Below are positions 36,364 through 47,622 of a DNA stretch of 64,000 bases, piece by piece. Below the pieces are notes generated by a model, which had not been told where the DNA came from, did no database searches, and saw nothing but the letters and a program-made list of their open reading frames with translations. The position numbers and the translations under genes were made by a program. The DNA is from Mucor racemosus (taxonomy: Eukaryota; Mucoromycota; Mucoromycetes; Mucorales; Mucoraceae). The stretch is taken from assembly GCA_027405735.1 (NCBI GenBank), contig JAPEHQ010000006.1, forward strand, positions 868,001 to 932,000. Reading direction: 5' to 3'. Numbering within the stretch: the first letter of the stretch is position 1; each line of letters begins with the position of its first letter.

Positions 36364-36881
36364 TTTTTAAAGCTTGAAATAAAACAATCAAGTGTAAAAA
36401 TATACTTTCCTGATATTATTAACCCCATTTCAAATGTGAAACTATAAATTAAAAACTGTTAATTCAATCCTTGTGTAAAAATTATATAAATGAAAACAAA
36501 TGAAAATAATTAATATAACATTTACTAACATACTGAATGTGAACATATTCTTTGTATTCAATTTTTTATGCCCAATTTGCAGGAAAATACATTTTCAAGT
36601 GACAACCTTGAAATTGCATTTTAATCGGAAAAGGTGTCCTATGCAATAATTGTCCATGCATTTTTTCTAAAAAAAAGTGCAAATGTAGCTTAGGCGCCAC
36701 AGCTTATGATTTATGTATATAAAGTTGAATAACTACCCCAAAAGTGATATAAAATCTTGTAAGATTAGAGCAAATCAATGAATTTTGATGCAAGAAAGGA
36801 CAAACTGGTGTTTTATCGTCGAAAAATGATTTTATTTAGATACATATTCTACTATAATTGCAAGAACGAAATCTATTCTTA
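36364..36881. other. Intergenic region between convergent peptidase genes
   Basis: A 518-bp AT-rich stretch with the 3' ends of bleomycin hydrolase and the thimet-type oligopeptidase. No further gene or repeat was seen. Confidence 0.5.
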
Positions 36882-39874
36882 TTAATTACTAATACCAATA
36901 TCTTCTCTCATGAAAGCATCGGAAGAAGGCTCTCTTCCAAGGAAAGCCTTCAAAAGGTCCATACCATCCTTGCTGCTACCTTTCTCGAGAATATTCTTTC
37001 TGTATGAATAGCCCACCTCGGGGGAGAGTGTATCCTTTTCAAATTTGCTGAAGAACATGTCACTAGAAAAGACCTTGGACCACATATAACCGTAATAACC
37101 GGCATCATAACCACCCATTAAATGACCAAAAGCAGCTTGACCAAAACTGCCCTCAGGGGCAGCAATTAAAGAAATTTTTTCACGAAGGTCGTTATAAACT
37201 CTGGAAGTATCAAGTGACTCATCGTCAGAGGTATGGATTGTCATATCATAGATACCAAAGAATAGTTGGCGCAAGTTGAGCATAGCGGCGTCAACATTCT
37301 TGGCCTTTACAATACGAACAATGATTTCATCAGAGATAGGTTCCCCAGTCTTAAAGTGAGAGGTAAGATATTTGAGAGACTTGGGATCGTAACACCAGTT
37401 TTCAAGCATTTGAGAAGGAGCTTCTACAAAATCACCTTCAACAGAAGTGCCATGGAATCTGGCATACTTGGTGCGAGAGCACAAATGATGCATAACGTGA
37501 CCCTATAACAAGCTTGATCAGATATGATGAAGTGTTATATGTATATTCTTTAAATTTACCAATTCATGGAACAATGTAATGACTTCATCATGCTTCAACA
37601 AAGAAGGCTTATCGGCAGTTCTAATTACAAGAGACATATAAGTATTTGTATCGTATAATATCAATTATAAACTTACGGCTTGGTAAAATTAGCAACCATT
37701 GCAGCAATAGGAGCAATGCGCTCACCATCTTGAGCAATGTATGAAGGCTGAAGAGGGAAACAAGCAGCATGAGGATCTATAAATTGTTTTTAGATACCAA
37801 AAAGTCTGCTATATATATAGTGAATATTTACATTTGTTTTCACGAGGGAACAAATCGAGGTACATGAAACCAGAGAAACTCTTATCCTCAACAGCATCCC
37901 AACATTCAAAAAGTTGAACATCAGGGTGCCAGACAACAGCCTTATCAGCAGGAACCTTGACAAACTTGAGACCTAAAACTTTCTCGTAGATATCCAACAT
38001 TTCTATGAAAAATAGCAATTAATTACGATAGATTGATCGAGATGGATACACGCTACGTACTTTGAATAGTAGTTTCCAAACTAAAGAATTGTTTGATTTG
38101 CTCTTGATCAACAGAGTATTCATTTTCAAGAAGAATACGTTGATAATAGCTGGAATCCCAAGCGTTAAAACTACCGTCAAACTTTTCTCCTCGAGCAGCT
38201 ATTCGAAGTTTTTATGAGTTTCGATCCAAATCTAGATTAAAATCTCAATTTTGTACCTTTTTCAGTCTACAGATAAAACGCAATAGATTAGTAAAAATGA
38301 CAAAAATGCATTTTCTTCTCAATTACCTTTTTAATCTCTCTAAGTTCTTCAATTTCCTTTAATCCAGGTTCATGCAATCTTTCAGCCAAATCCTTCAAGA
38401 ACTGAGAAAAGATGAATATTGTTAGTTTAAAAATAGTGAATGTGTAAAAATCACTTACTTTATCAACGGCATCGACAGTCTTGGCCATCTTGACTTCAAG
38501 AACATAATCAGCATGAGATTTATAACCGAGAATCTATTTGAATTGTTGATTTAAGCCACTATTTTACAATGATTTTGAATGATTAAAGCGTAAATTACCT
38601 TGGCAGCTTGACGACGAAGCTTGATGGCCTTTATAATGAAGAAATCAGTATATGCGCTTGAATTGTTTTATTTGCAATTTGATTTGATTTACCTCTTCAA
38701 GCAATGGAATGTTCTCCTTGTTGCGAGATTCATATGCAGTAGCATGAACCTTACGAGTGTTTTCGTTCTTACATAATTTGAGAACTATATCAAGTTAATA
38801 CTTGTAACGTAAATCTAAAATTTGTATCAAAACATACCAGGACGAACATCTAAACGGCGATGAAATAAGGAAAATGAGAAAACTACTGTTCAGGGGAATA
38901 TCATGCAAATATGCCAGCGACTTACCAGGATACCTATAATAAGCAAGAAGTGTTAAAACTAGCGAATTGTTTAATACAAGTTGATATCCTTACTTCATGG
39001 TCAAAATGTATTTGGTAACGCCATCTTCTTCTTCAGTCTTTAATCCATCTATTGTAACAGCGTGAGAATTCAATCTTTTTGGATGAAATTTACCCATAAC
39101 TTGCCTAAAAAGTCATCATCAAGGCCTTCCAACTCTTCCTATTTATCATACTTTATCATTTAGAAGCTCGATTCTTTCGCTTAATTGGAATAACTATGTG
39201 CTTTTACCTTGGTAAATTTAACAGCTATTATAAATAACAAAAATTCAGGGGTTAATCAAATATGATAAAATGCGACATTTGTAAACTTACTGCTACTTTC
39301 ACGAGCCCAATTCTTATTGAATTCGATACAGACTTCACTTAATCTCTTACGAAGTTCCTTGAATTCATTGCGCTTTTTTTCAGACAAATGAAGACCATTA
39401 CGACGGAAACTACGTTCCATCTTACGCAAAAGACGAGCATCTTCGGCCTCCAAGCTATCAAGATCAGTCTTTGCAATATAACTAGTAATTACAGAATAGA
39501 TATCATGACGCATGCTTTGATCGATACTGAATTGATCATATTTAGTCTCGGCAGCGACAGAAGCTTCACGAACAGCAGCATCAGGAGAGATTTGACTCAA
39601 AGAGCTAACCAATTGAGCTTTGCCTAATATCAATCAATATCAGTAAATTGTAGCAAAAAAAAATTGAACATCTCTTGTTATCTGTACCAGATAATTCATT
39701 TTCGATACGAGCTAAACGAATAACAATGTTTTCATAAGTTTGTTCCTCAGGCTTCAATGCGGCAACGAGGTCATTAACAGCGAGTTCTTCAGCGATAATA
39801 TCAGCAGTGATTTTCTCAACTTGTTCAGCATTGATACTAAAGTCAAGAGAAGGAGTAGGTGCAGTTTGGGTCAT
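36882..39874 (-). CDS. Thimet/saccharolysin-type M3 metallo-oligopeptidase, 17 exons
   Basis: A 672-aa zinc peptidase of family M3A (yeast Prd1, animal THOP1/neurolysin), which cleaves short peptides in cytosol or mitochondrial intermembrane space. Exons: 39688-39874, 39291-39623, 39208-39224, 39105-39138, 38994-39048, 38926-38933, 38838-38849, 38693-38784, 38599-38628, 38459-38533, 38327-38401, 38257-38266, 38061-38198, 37832-38002, 37677-37776, 37560-37620, 36882-37502. The sum is a whole number of codons and every junction restores family sequence, such as KYPDVRPVLK across the 8- and 12-nt exons. Zinc site: HELGH at 464-468 (split by the last intron) and Glu493 in FVEAPSQMLENW. FDGSFNAWDSSYY and HAACFPLQP are also family-typical. 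The third intron (39049-39104) is GC-AG. No clear presequence is present, so a cytosolic location is likely. It is tail to tail with bleomycin hydrolase. Confidence 0.95.
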
Positions 39875-41352
39875 TTTCTATTAAATTTCAACAAGAGAAG
39901 AATAGAAGCTCATCAAGACGCGTAAGGTGTGCTTTATATACCTACTTTTCTTTATCGAGTCACGTGCAATGCATATATCGAAAAGATTTGATGCATGGTA
40001 CCACATTGCTAAAGAAGTATACAATAACAATATTTGACTTGAATGCATTTCAAATTTTTATTTCTTTGGTCAAAGGAATTCTTCTTCACCATAAAAAAAA
40101 AAGGCAACACAAGGCCACATAAAGATACAAAGATTTGATTAAAAGTGCAATGTTTATTTTTAGCTCGTTTACAACTTATTCATGCAGTTTCAAAAAGAGT
40201 ATGTTATTAAGGCTAATTTTGGAAATTTAGCTTTTCAGCTAAGAATTATATACTTGGACAATAATACACCAGTTTTTATGTCGACAAGAATTGAATAAAT
40301 CACATGAAATCTAATGAGATTTTGAATCATCATTTCCAAGGCTTTATATCTAGTGCATAGTCGCAGTAAATTGAATATTTGCAGATATAAAGATTATAAT
40401 AGTATGGCTGAACAAACGCAATATCAAGTTTATTTCTGTGCTAATACATGGCTATATACTTAAAAACTAGCTTCAGTCATCTTTAGAGGATTAATATATA
40501 TAGTTCTGCATTTAATACATGCAGAGGATATACAACTTTTACTGATTTGCCTTTTAAATCAGCAAAAATGAGTTGGCATATATCTATTTACCGACGTTAA
40601 ATATGACTGAGCATCCTTTAGGAAAATGAATAAAAACGGTATTCTTCCATTAAAATTACAGAAAAAAAAATACAATGATGTATTTTATATATTATTTTGA
40701 CATAATATCATATTTTCTCCGTTTTATGAGTATTTTTAAACGTTTATTAATCCTCTAGAAAGTAATGCAATTGGAAATCTGGGGCTAAATATGACCATGA
40801 TGCTGGAGTTTCTACTACGAACTGTTAAAAATCATAAAGAAAGAAGGGTATAAGCAATTTTTGGCGATGCAATGGGAATTTTCAGTTATGTATTTTGTGT
40901 CTAAATTCATTTTAATAAGAGTTGTTGATTTTGAGTCGAAATCAGATTTTCTGATTATCTGCATTTTTGCTTATTGCATTATTAAGGAAAAATCTATAAG
41001 CAAAAATCGGCTCAAACATAATAATCATGTTTACAACGACTTTGAAATTTCATATATGCATTTATTAAAACTATGCATGGTCGTCAATAATGATTTTGCA
41101 TAGTTTTGGGCCTAAAAAGCTGCCAGAAACTATAATGTAAACACACAATTTTCAACAGATTTTTTTTCCGACTGCAACCAAAAACCAACTCTTTCAAGAA
41201 TTTTTAACATACCAATTATCAATGAAAAGGCTCACAAATATCAGTAATAAAATCATGCATAGATCAAAAATACGCCCATTATTTTTTTTTCATGTAATCA
41301 TTATGAAATTTATTTAATTTTGTATGTATTGTGTGTATATATATAAGTTTTA
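39875..41352. other. Intergenic stretch, nothing recognised
   Basis: The first part holds the promoter of the oligopeptidase gene. The remaining 1.2 kb is AT-rich with short frames only; I see no repeat shared with P1 or P2 and no RNA gene. Confidence 0.45.
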
Positions 41353-42564
41353 TTACTCTGCGGTAACAGTAGTTCCATCCTGCAGAGACATATTGGCAGT
41401 ATTTGAAGCCAAAAACTTTTCGTTTTCTAAACGCTCACGCTCCTTTTCAGTTTCTGCACGATCGAATGAAGTGAAATCAATAGCATCTTCCTCATCATCA
41501 TAATCTTGTGCAAGAGCAGGGTTGAAATCGAACAAATCTCTACCTGACATACCTTGAGATCTACCAGCCTTGACACGGTTCTCCTTTGCCTTACGAGCAA
41601 CAGAATCCTCGGCTTCCTTCTTATCAAGACGAGTCTTCTTCCATAATGTGAAAGATTCGAGGGTGACAGGTGTTTGATTGGCACCAAGTTTATGACGCTA
41701 AATTTCGAGTTATGTCAATATGTTTCTTTTTTGTTTGATCAAATCACAAAATATTTTACCTCACTCTCCAAGAATTCCTCAAGAGAAATCTCCTCCTTTT
41801 CATCAGCCTTGTTGCTCTTTGATTTAAGAATAAAACCAGGGGGAAGAGCATGTCTGTATTTACAGGTAGTACCACCATTAGGACATTCCCAGAACCAACC
41901 GTACTTGCTAGATTCAATAGCTTCCAAGAAGAACTTACAAACAATATCAGTAGGAGGTTGCTTTTGAGATTTACTTTGAACAACTTCTTCGAGCTTCTTT
42001 TGATCCCAAGTTTCCATAGTATCTAAACGCGTGATCCAAATATATTAGAACATATTTGATAATTTGAAACCAAACAACTTACCCTCAGCTCTGTTATCAG
42101 TATACAAATCCTTCTTCTCAACCTTACGACCAACATTCAAATCATGAGAGAATTTACATTTAGCACCTCTGTCACATTGGCCTTGCTTGAAGTACATACA
42201 AAGAACAGTTTTGGGGTCTGTACCGAAAGGAACCTTTTGAGGTGTTTGAACAGGATTGAAGAGAGCAGCAAATTCTTCTCTCTTCTTTTGCTCAAGAGCC
42301 TTCTTTGAAGCAAGAGCTTCGGCTTTGGACTAGAATAATTGCGAAATTTAATAACTAGAATTGGTTTCCAAAATGGAAAAACTAAAAACTTACTGGGCCA
42401 CCAAGTCTTTGCTCGGCATTATGCTTAGCTTGAGTATTAACTTGTTGGATGTAACGTTGAACCTTGGCAGATTTGTTCTTGTTTTTCATACCAAAGGTCT
42501 TGTCTTCGTTGGCCTTTTCCTTCTTGGCTTTTTCACTCTTGGTTTGCTTATTCTTGGGAGGCAT
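41353..42564 (-). CDS. CCCH zinc-finger protein, Tma46/ZC3H15 (DRG family-regulatory protein 1)
   Basis: A 341-aa protein in four exons: 42394-42564, 42083-42329, 41760-42022 and 41353-41697. DFRP1 proteins bind and stabilise the translational GTPase Drg1/Rbg1 on ribosomes. The start ATG at 42564 gives [17 protein letters not shown], the conserved basic N-terminus. Two CCCH fingers are visible: C-x8-C-x5-C-x3-H in [19 protein letters not shown] (about residues 100-118), and a longer second finger beginning [23 protein letters not shown] and ending CKYRH (about 165-195). The following [10 protein letters not shown] and the acidic segment with [15 protein letters not shown] match the DRG-binding (DFRP) region. 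A potential RFX X-box lies 291 bp upstream of the start. Confidence 0.93.
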
Positions 42565-42854
42565 TTTCAATGATTAATTTCTATACTAAAAACAAGAGAG
42601 GGAGACTAAAATAATTTTTTTCATCCTAAATCTTTGAAGCAAAGCACCGGGGACTGGCTTTCAGGTGTGCTTATACGCCTTGATTGGATGATCAAGTCAT
42701 TCCTTCATACTTTGACACAACATTTAAAGGTCAATCATAATCGAAAATCATAAAGGGTATAAAGAAAATAATTTATTATGGCATTGAGAGAAGAAGAATG
42801 ATCAGCATAGATGATCAGGATGAGAAAAAGTCAGAAATTCAGGGGGTATAAAAT

Positions 42855-42868
42855 GTTACCATGGCAAC
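42855..42868. promoter_or_regulatory. X-box (RFX site) between the VC0807-like and Tma46 genes
   Basis: GTTACCATGGCAAC fits the RFX X-box consensus with two intact half sites. It lies 3 bp past the stop codon of the VC0807-like gene and 291 bp upstream of the Tma46-like start codon, so it would most plausibly act on the latter. It differs by one base from the site at 10643. Confidence 0.5.
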
Positions 42869-42871
42869 AAA

Positions 42872-43798
42872 TTATCGGGGAATATTTTGCTGCTGCTCCT
42901 GTTGTTGTTTCTTCTTTAGTTGTTGTTGTTTTTGTTCTGCAGCAGCACGAGCAATGATGCTTTCAATTTCTGATCTGCGCTCAGCAACTTTGATACGATT
43001 CTGTTCAATATTAAAGTAATGTCTTAATAATAAAGCACTGACAACAGTCAATGTACCCAAAACAATCATGACTATAAACATATAAATATTTGAATAATAA
43101 ACAACGTCGTCCACCTCATCCAACGAATTAATGAGTGCTACACGAACTAGAAATTCACTGACTAAACCAAGACCCCAAATGCCTGTCAATGCTCGTAAGA
43201 AATAACGAAAAGTTGAGTAATAATCCCAAAACCAATCCCAATGTTCGCGGACGGTATTAGCATTCATCAAGACATTGCTAGAAATTGCAATTTGTCTAGC
43301 AACGTAAAACATAAACGGGCGAAGCACATGATAACGCCAACGAAGTGGAAACAATGTCAAGATTAACATGGTACCCATAGCCAGTGTCATTGCTGATTCT
43401 CGTAAAAGATATAATTTGGGATCAGATTGAACAAATGCCAAAATAGCAGAAACAACAAAACCCATCAACATTAAAACACCCATCATATCAACCTTGCGCT
43501 CTTTATAGCCCTTGACAACAACAGCAATTGCAGTTGGTACACCTGCAAGCAATAAAGCTAATAACGGAGACACAAAGCCACGCAAGACATAATACAAAAC
43601 AATAGGTAAAACCAATTCAAACAACATGTGGACCGCCATTCCAACAAAAGCATTTAACAGAGATCGACGATTTGGAATTGAAGACTTGAAAAATGTTGGA
43701 ACTCGATGTACACCACGAATTTTAGGGCCATCATTTAACAATGGGGTTGATGCGGTAGGAGTATGACTAGCACTGCTCGTACTTGATTGTCGACTCAT
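42872..43798 (-). CDS. VC0807-like multi-spanning membrane protein
   Basis: A 308-aa intronless protein. After a Ser/Thr-rich cytosolic-looking N-terminus (1-45) there are hydrophobic segments at about 49-73, 79-96, 104-123, 132-150, 200-222 and 236-258, then a charged helix and a Gln/Lys-rich tail (about 270-308). The arrangement, the KVDMMGVLMLMG segment and the LLRESAMTLAMGTM segment resemble the VC0807 family of 6-TM proteins found in bacteria and fungi, whose function is unknown. The start codon lies 256 bp from the divergent Ysh1 start. Function cannot be assigned. Confidence 0.7.
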   Translation of the reverse strand: MSRQSSTSSASHTPTASTPLLNDGPKIRGVHRVPTFFKSSIPNRRSLLNAFVGMAVHMLFELVLPIVLYYVLRGFVSPLLALLLAGVPTAIAVVVKGYKERKVDMMGVLMLMGFVVSAILAFVQSDPKLYLLRESAMTLAMGTMLILTLFPLRWRYHVLRPFMFYVARQIAISSNVLMNANTVREHWDWFWDYYSTFRYFLRALTGIWGLGLVSEFLVRVALINSLDEVDDVVYYSNIYMFIVMIVLGTLTVVSALLLRHYFNIEQNRIKVAERRSEIESIIARAAAEQKQQQLKKKQQQEQQQNIPR

Positions 43799-44054
43799 GT
43801 TTGATTATATACTTGATAAAGAAAATAAGTATTTAGGAAGGGGGCCGAGTAACAAGCTTTTATACTCATAAAAAAAGGGGGGCGGAAGGATCATTTGAAT
43901 ACGATAGCTCACGCGACGTCACTTTATATGGTAGACGTTTGAAAAAGAGAACTCCATACACAACATTTGTGGGTGAGCCATAGGAACAATTGTATAAAAC
44001 GAATCGCGGAGACAGGAAATACCCATTCTTTACTCTTTTCTATATTTTTATAAA
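43799..44054. promoter_or_regulatory. Divergent promoter, 256 bp
   Basis: The gap between start codons of the VC0807-like gene (minus) and the CPSF73/Ysh1 gene (plus). It is locally GC-richer than the rest, with a G-run near 43877 and CACGCGACGTCAC near 43911 that includes a CRE-like GACGTCA. It probably serves both genes. Confidence 0.55.
43914..43922. promoter_or_regulatory. CRE/ATF-like site TGACGTC (as GCGACGTCA)
   Basis: GACGTCA within the shared promoter is the core of ATF/CREB-type bZIP sites. It is 133 bp upstream of the Ysh1 start. Only sequence resemblance supports it. Confidence 0.35.
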
Positions 44055-47032
44055 ATGGCTGGTATCAAGCGTAAAGCAGAACTAGAAGTTCCTATCACAG
44101 ACGAAAACGATCTTTTAAAAATTACACCACTTGGTTCAGGAAATGAAGTTGGAAGATCTTCAATTCTTTTAGAATACAAAGGAAAAACAATTTTGGTAGG
44201 TTTTAAAAAAATTTTACATTGATAATTATCACACAAAAAAAGAAAAAAAAAGGAAAGGAAAGGGAAGGGGGGGAGAGAGAAAAGGAATATAGCAAGGACA
44301 TCACAGTGTAAATTGGATGGAAATATGGTGTATTAGAGATTTGTTTGTCTATTTTCGAAATAAAATTTGCTTTTTATATATGTGATAATTATCTGTATTT
44401 TTTAAAATGTTGTTTTTTCATGGTTTATTGATTATTCTTTTATTTGTAAAAACTGTAGCTTGATGCTGGTATTCACCCTGCTTACAATGGTTTAGCTTCT
44501 CTGCCTTTTTTTGATGAAATGGATCCTGCAAGCATTGACGTGCTTTTAGTTACTCAGTACGTATACAAAGTTGGTTAAACAAAAATATGATTGACAGATC
44601 CATTATTAGTTTTCATGTAGATCATGCTGCTTCTGTGCCTTATCTTATGGAAAGAGTAAGAAGAATTCCTTGGTAGTTGCGTATTTTTATTAATCTTTCA
44701 ATTATAGACTACATTCAAAGGTCGTGTTTTCATGACACATCCTACAAAAGCTATTTATAAATGGTTGTTGAGTGATTATTTGCGTGTTAGGTATTGTATC
44801 AAATGAATTAAGATTATCAGTAAACCCCCTAATCCTTGTTTGATTTAGCAACATTGGAGATGAAGATCAATTGTATAGCGAGGAAGATTTACTCAACTCA
44901 TTTCATCGAATTGAAGCAGTTGATTATCATCAACAAGTAGAAGTAGAAGGCATTAAATTCACTAGTTTTAATGCTGGTCATGTACTTGGTGCTGCCATGT
45001 TTTTGATTGAAATTGCTGGTGTCAAGGTGTTATATACTGGTGATTATTCTAGAGAAGAAGATAGACATTTGATGGCTGCTGAAAAGCCAGAAGGAGCAGT
45101 AGATGTCTTGATTACAGAAAGTACTTATGGTGTGCAGAGTCATGAACCAAGAATTGCAAAAGAAAGTCGATTCACATGTAATATTTGATCATTTTGCATC
45201 AACAATCAACTCACACTTTTGATTTATTCAAATTTTTTTTTTTAGCTCTTATTCATGATATTGTTGGTCGTGGAGGACGTTGTTTGATGCCCGTCTTTGC
45301 TCTTGGCCGTGCTCAAGAGTTATTATTGATTTTAGATGAATACTGGGAGGCACATCCAGAATTAGACAGCATCCCTATTTATTACGCTTCTAGTTTAGCC
45401 AAAAGATGTATGGCTGTTTACCAAACATATATCAACATGATGAACGCTCGTATTCGTAAACAATTTGCTATTTCTAATCCATTTGTATTCAAACATATCA
45501 GTAACCTTAAAAATGTGGAGCAGTTTGAAGATTCAGGTCCTTGTGTTATGATGGCAAGTCCCGGTATGCTTCAAGTAAGTATGAGTTCCCTGTTAAATTT
45601 AGCAAATATACCTAATCGTATGGTTTAGAATGGCTTATCTAGAGAATTATTTGAGCGATGGGCACCGGATAAGAAGAATGGTTTAGTAATTACAGGTTAC
45701 TGTGTCGAAAACACATTAGCTAGAGTAAGTGATCATAGACTATCATGTGTATATTTGATCTAAAAGTATTTTATAGCAAGCAATGAACGAGCCTTCAGAC
45801 TTTCAAGCTATGGATGGCCGTAAAGTGCCATTAAAAATGTCTGTGGATTATATATCATTCTCTGCACATGTCGATTTCACACAAAACAGTAAATTTATCG
45901 ATGATGTTAAGGCGCCTCATGTTGTAAGTAAAGCACATAACATACAAATTGCCTATTAAACTCTGTTTATTAGATTCTTGTTCATGGTGAAGCAAATGCC
46001 ATGTACCGTTTAAAATCTGCTCTCCAGAGTAAATACTCTGAAAAAGAAGAAAATGTTACAATCTACACACCAAAGAATTGTGATACCGTCAAGTTACATT
46101 TCCGTGGTGAGAAAATGGCCAAGGTAATGTACTAATTTACGAATTTAATAATGAACCACTACATGCTAACTCTTAATCCAACAGACTATTGGTAGACTGG
46201 CTGCAAAGTATCCTACAGAAAATCAACCCTTAAACGGTGTTCTTGTAGTCAAAGATTTCCAATTGAACATTATGAGCCCTGAAGACTTGAATGAATTAGG
46301 AGGCTTAATTACAACAGTAGTGACACAACGTCAAGTAGTGCCTTTCAATGCTGGTATTGGACTTTTAAAGTGGCATCTCGAAATGATGTTTGGTACCATA
46401 ACAGAGACTGAAATAGGGGAAAACGATGGTGCTGGTAACCAAGAGGGTACTGTACTTCGTGTATTCGATACCATTGACATCAAGAAATTGAATTCTAATA
46501 CAAATCAAGTAACATTGGAGTGGATTGGAAATGCAATGAATGATATGGTAGCCGACTCAGTATTAGCGGTTTTATTGTCCATTGACAGCTCTCCTGCAAG
46601 TGTTAAAGGTATTTCTTATATCACCCGATTCATTGTTAATTTTATTAAATCAATTCTTAGCGAGCTCTCAACCATGCTCACATAGTCATGGATCACCTAA
46701 ATCTGAAGAAACTGAAGCTTTAGAGAAATCTGAGCAATTGGATAAAGAGTTTTTGGATATTGCTTCATTTTTAGAGGCTCAATTTGGTGAAGTTGAATTA
46801 AATGAAAAAGAAAAGAAGATTATAGTTAATATGGATGGAATTGCCGCAACTGTAGATACACTTGGATTTGTAAGTGATCAATACAGTACAAATACATTAA
46901 GCTAACTTTTAACATTGTTCATAGGCGGTCGAATCAGAAAATGAAGCTTTCAAAAAGCGAGTGTCTGATGTTGTTGATCGTGTAAAGACGGCCATGAAGC
47001 CAATTTCAAATATTCATGAATGCTTTGCATAA
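44055..47032 (+). CDS. YSH1: Pre-mRNA 3'-end processing endonuclease CPSF73/Ysh1
   Basis: A 719-aa metallo-beta-lactamase/beta-CASP endonuclease, the nuclear subunit that cleaves pre-mRNA before polyadenylation. Twelve exons: 44055-44195, 44459-44556, 44610-44655, 44708-44790, 44849-45177, 45246-45574, 45629-45724, 45777-45923, 45974-46123, 46185-46608, 46661-46869, 46925-47032; the joined length is in frame. Zinc ligands: HFHVDH at 80-85 (made by using the acceptor just before TTTTCATG, which restores the first His), the GHVLGAA loop and Asp in [13 protein letters not shown]. Beta-CASP motifs include [28 protein letters not shown] and SFSAHVDF, with VHGE after it. The C-terminal domain (after about 500) is less conserved and contains an acidic Ser/Glu-rich insert made by exon 11. 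Intron 1 (263 bp) is far longer than the others and has a purine tract. Confidence 0.95.
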
Positions 47033-47622
47033 ACGTCCACATCCAAGTTTTTTATTATCATTTTACAAACTCATTTTTAGCTTTTTTTGTTTACCTTTTT
47101 AACAAACATCTTTTTATATACATACACAACCAATTTTATCCGAATAAATTTCTCTAAGAATAAAGTAAAATAAATAAAATTTTCAATAGCAATATTCATA
47201 TGCTAATACAAATGAATTAAACTAAAGCCATCATAATAAACAATAACTTTGTGCTCTTGAATGGGGCGGCTCGATGCGACTATATAGATTTCACTATTTT
47301 TCAGGGGGACGACCCTTTTAAAAGCAATGGTTGAAACGACTAATATCTAATATATAGAATATTTTTAGGTGACATGTTTAGTTATCAGTGGCATATGTGA
47401 ATCTGCTTTCATGATTACAAAGTTTTTAGTTTGCAGCATATATGATAGTTCCATTAATCAAGGTATCGTAAGCGCTAAATTATCCTTCGTTGATATAATT
47501 AAGCTTACTGTGCTATATATTGAAATTATTCAACACAAAAATGCAAATTTACTAATCTTCAAAATCGAAACAAATTCCCTTTTTCATGACTACACCCATA
47601 CTAAACACTTTTTAGCATATAC
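47033..47622. other. Ysh1 3' flank and outer, diverged end of P2
   Basis: Up to about 47340 this is the 3' flank of the Ysh1 gene. From about 47520 the sequence is a diverged relative of the inverse of 63012-63100 (for example the ATCTTCAAAATCG block and CACTTTTTAGC), so module T homology continues outward past the sharp end of the near-identical arm. Confidence 0.5.
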
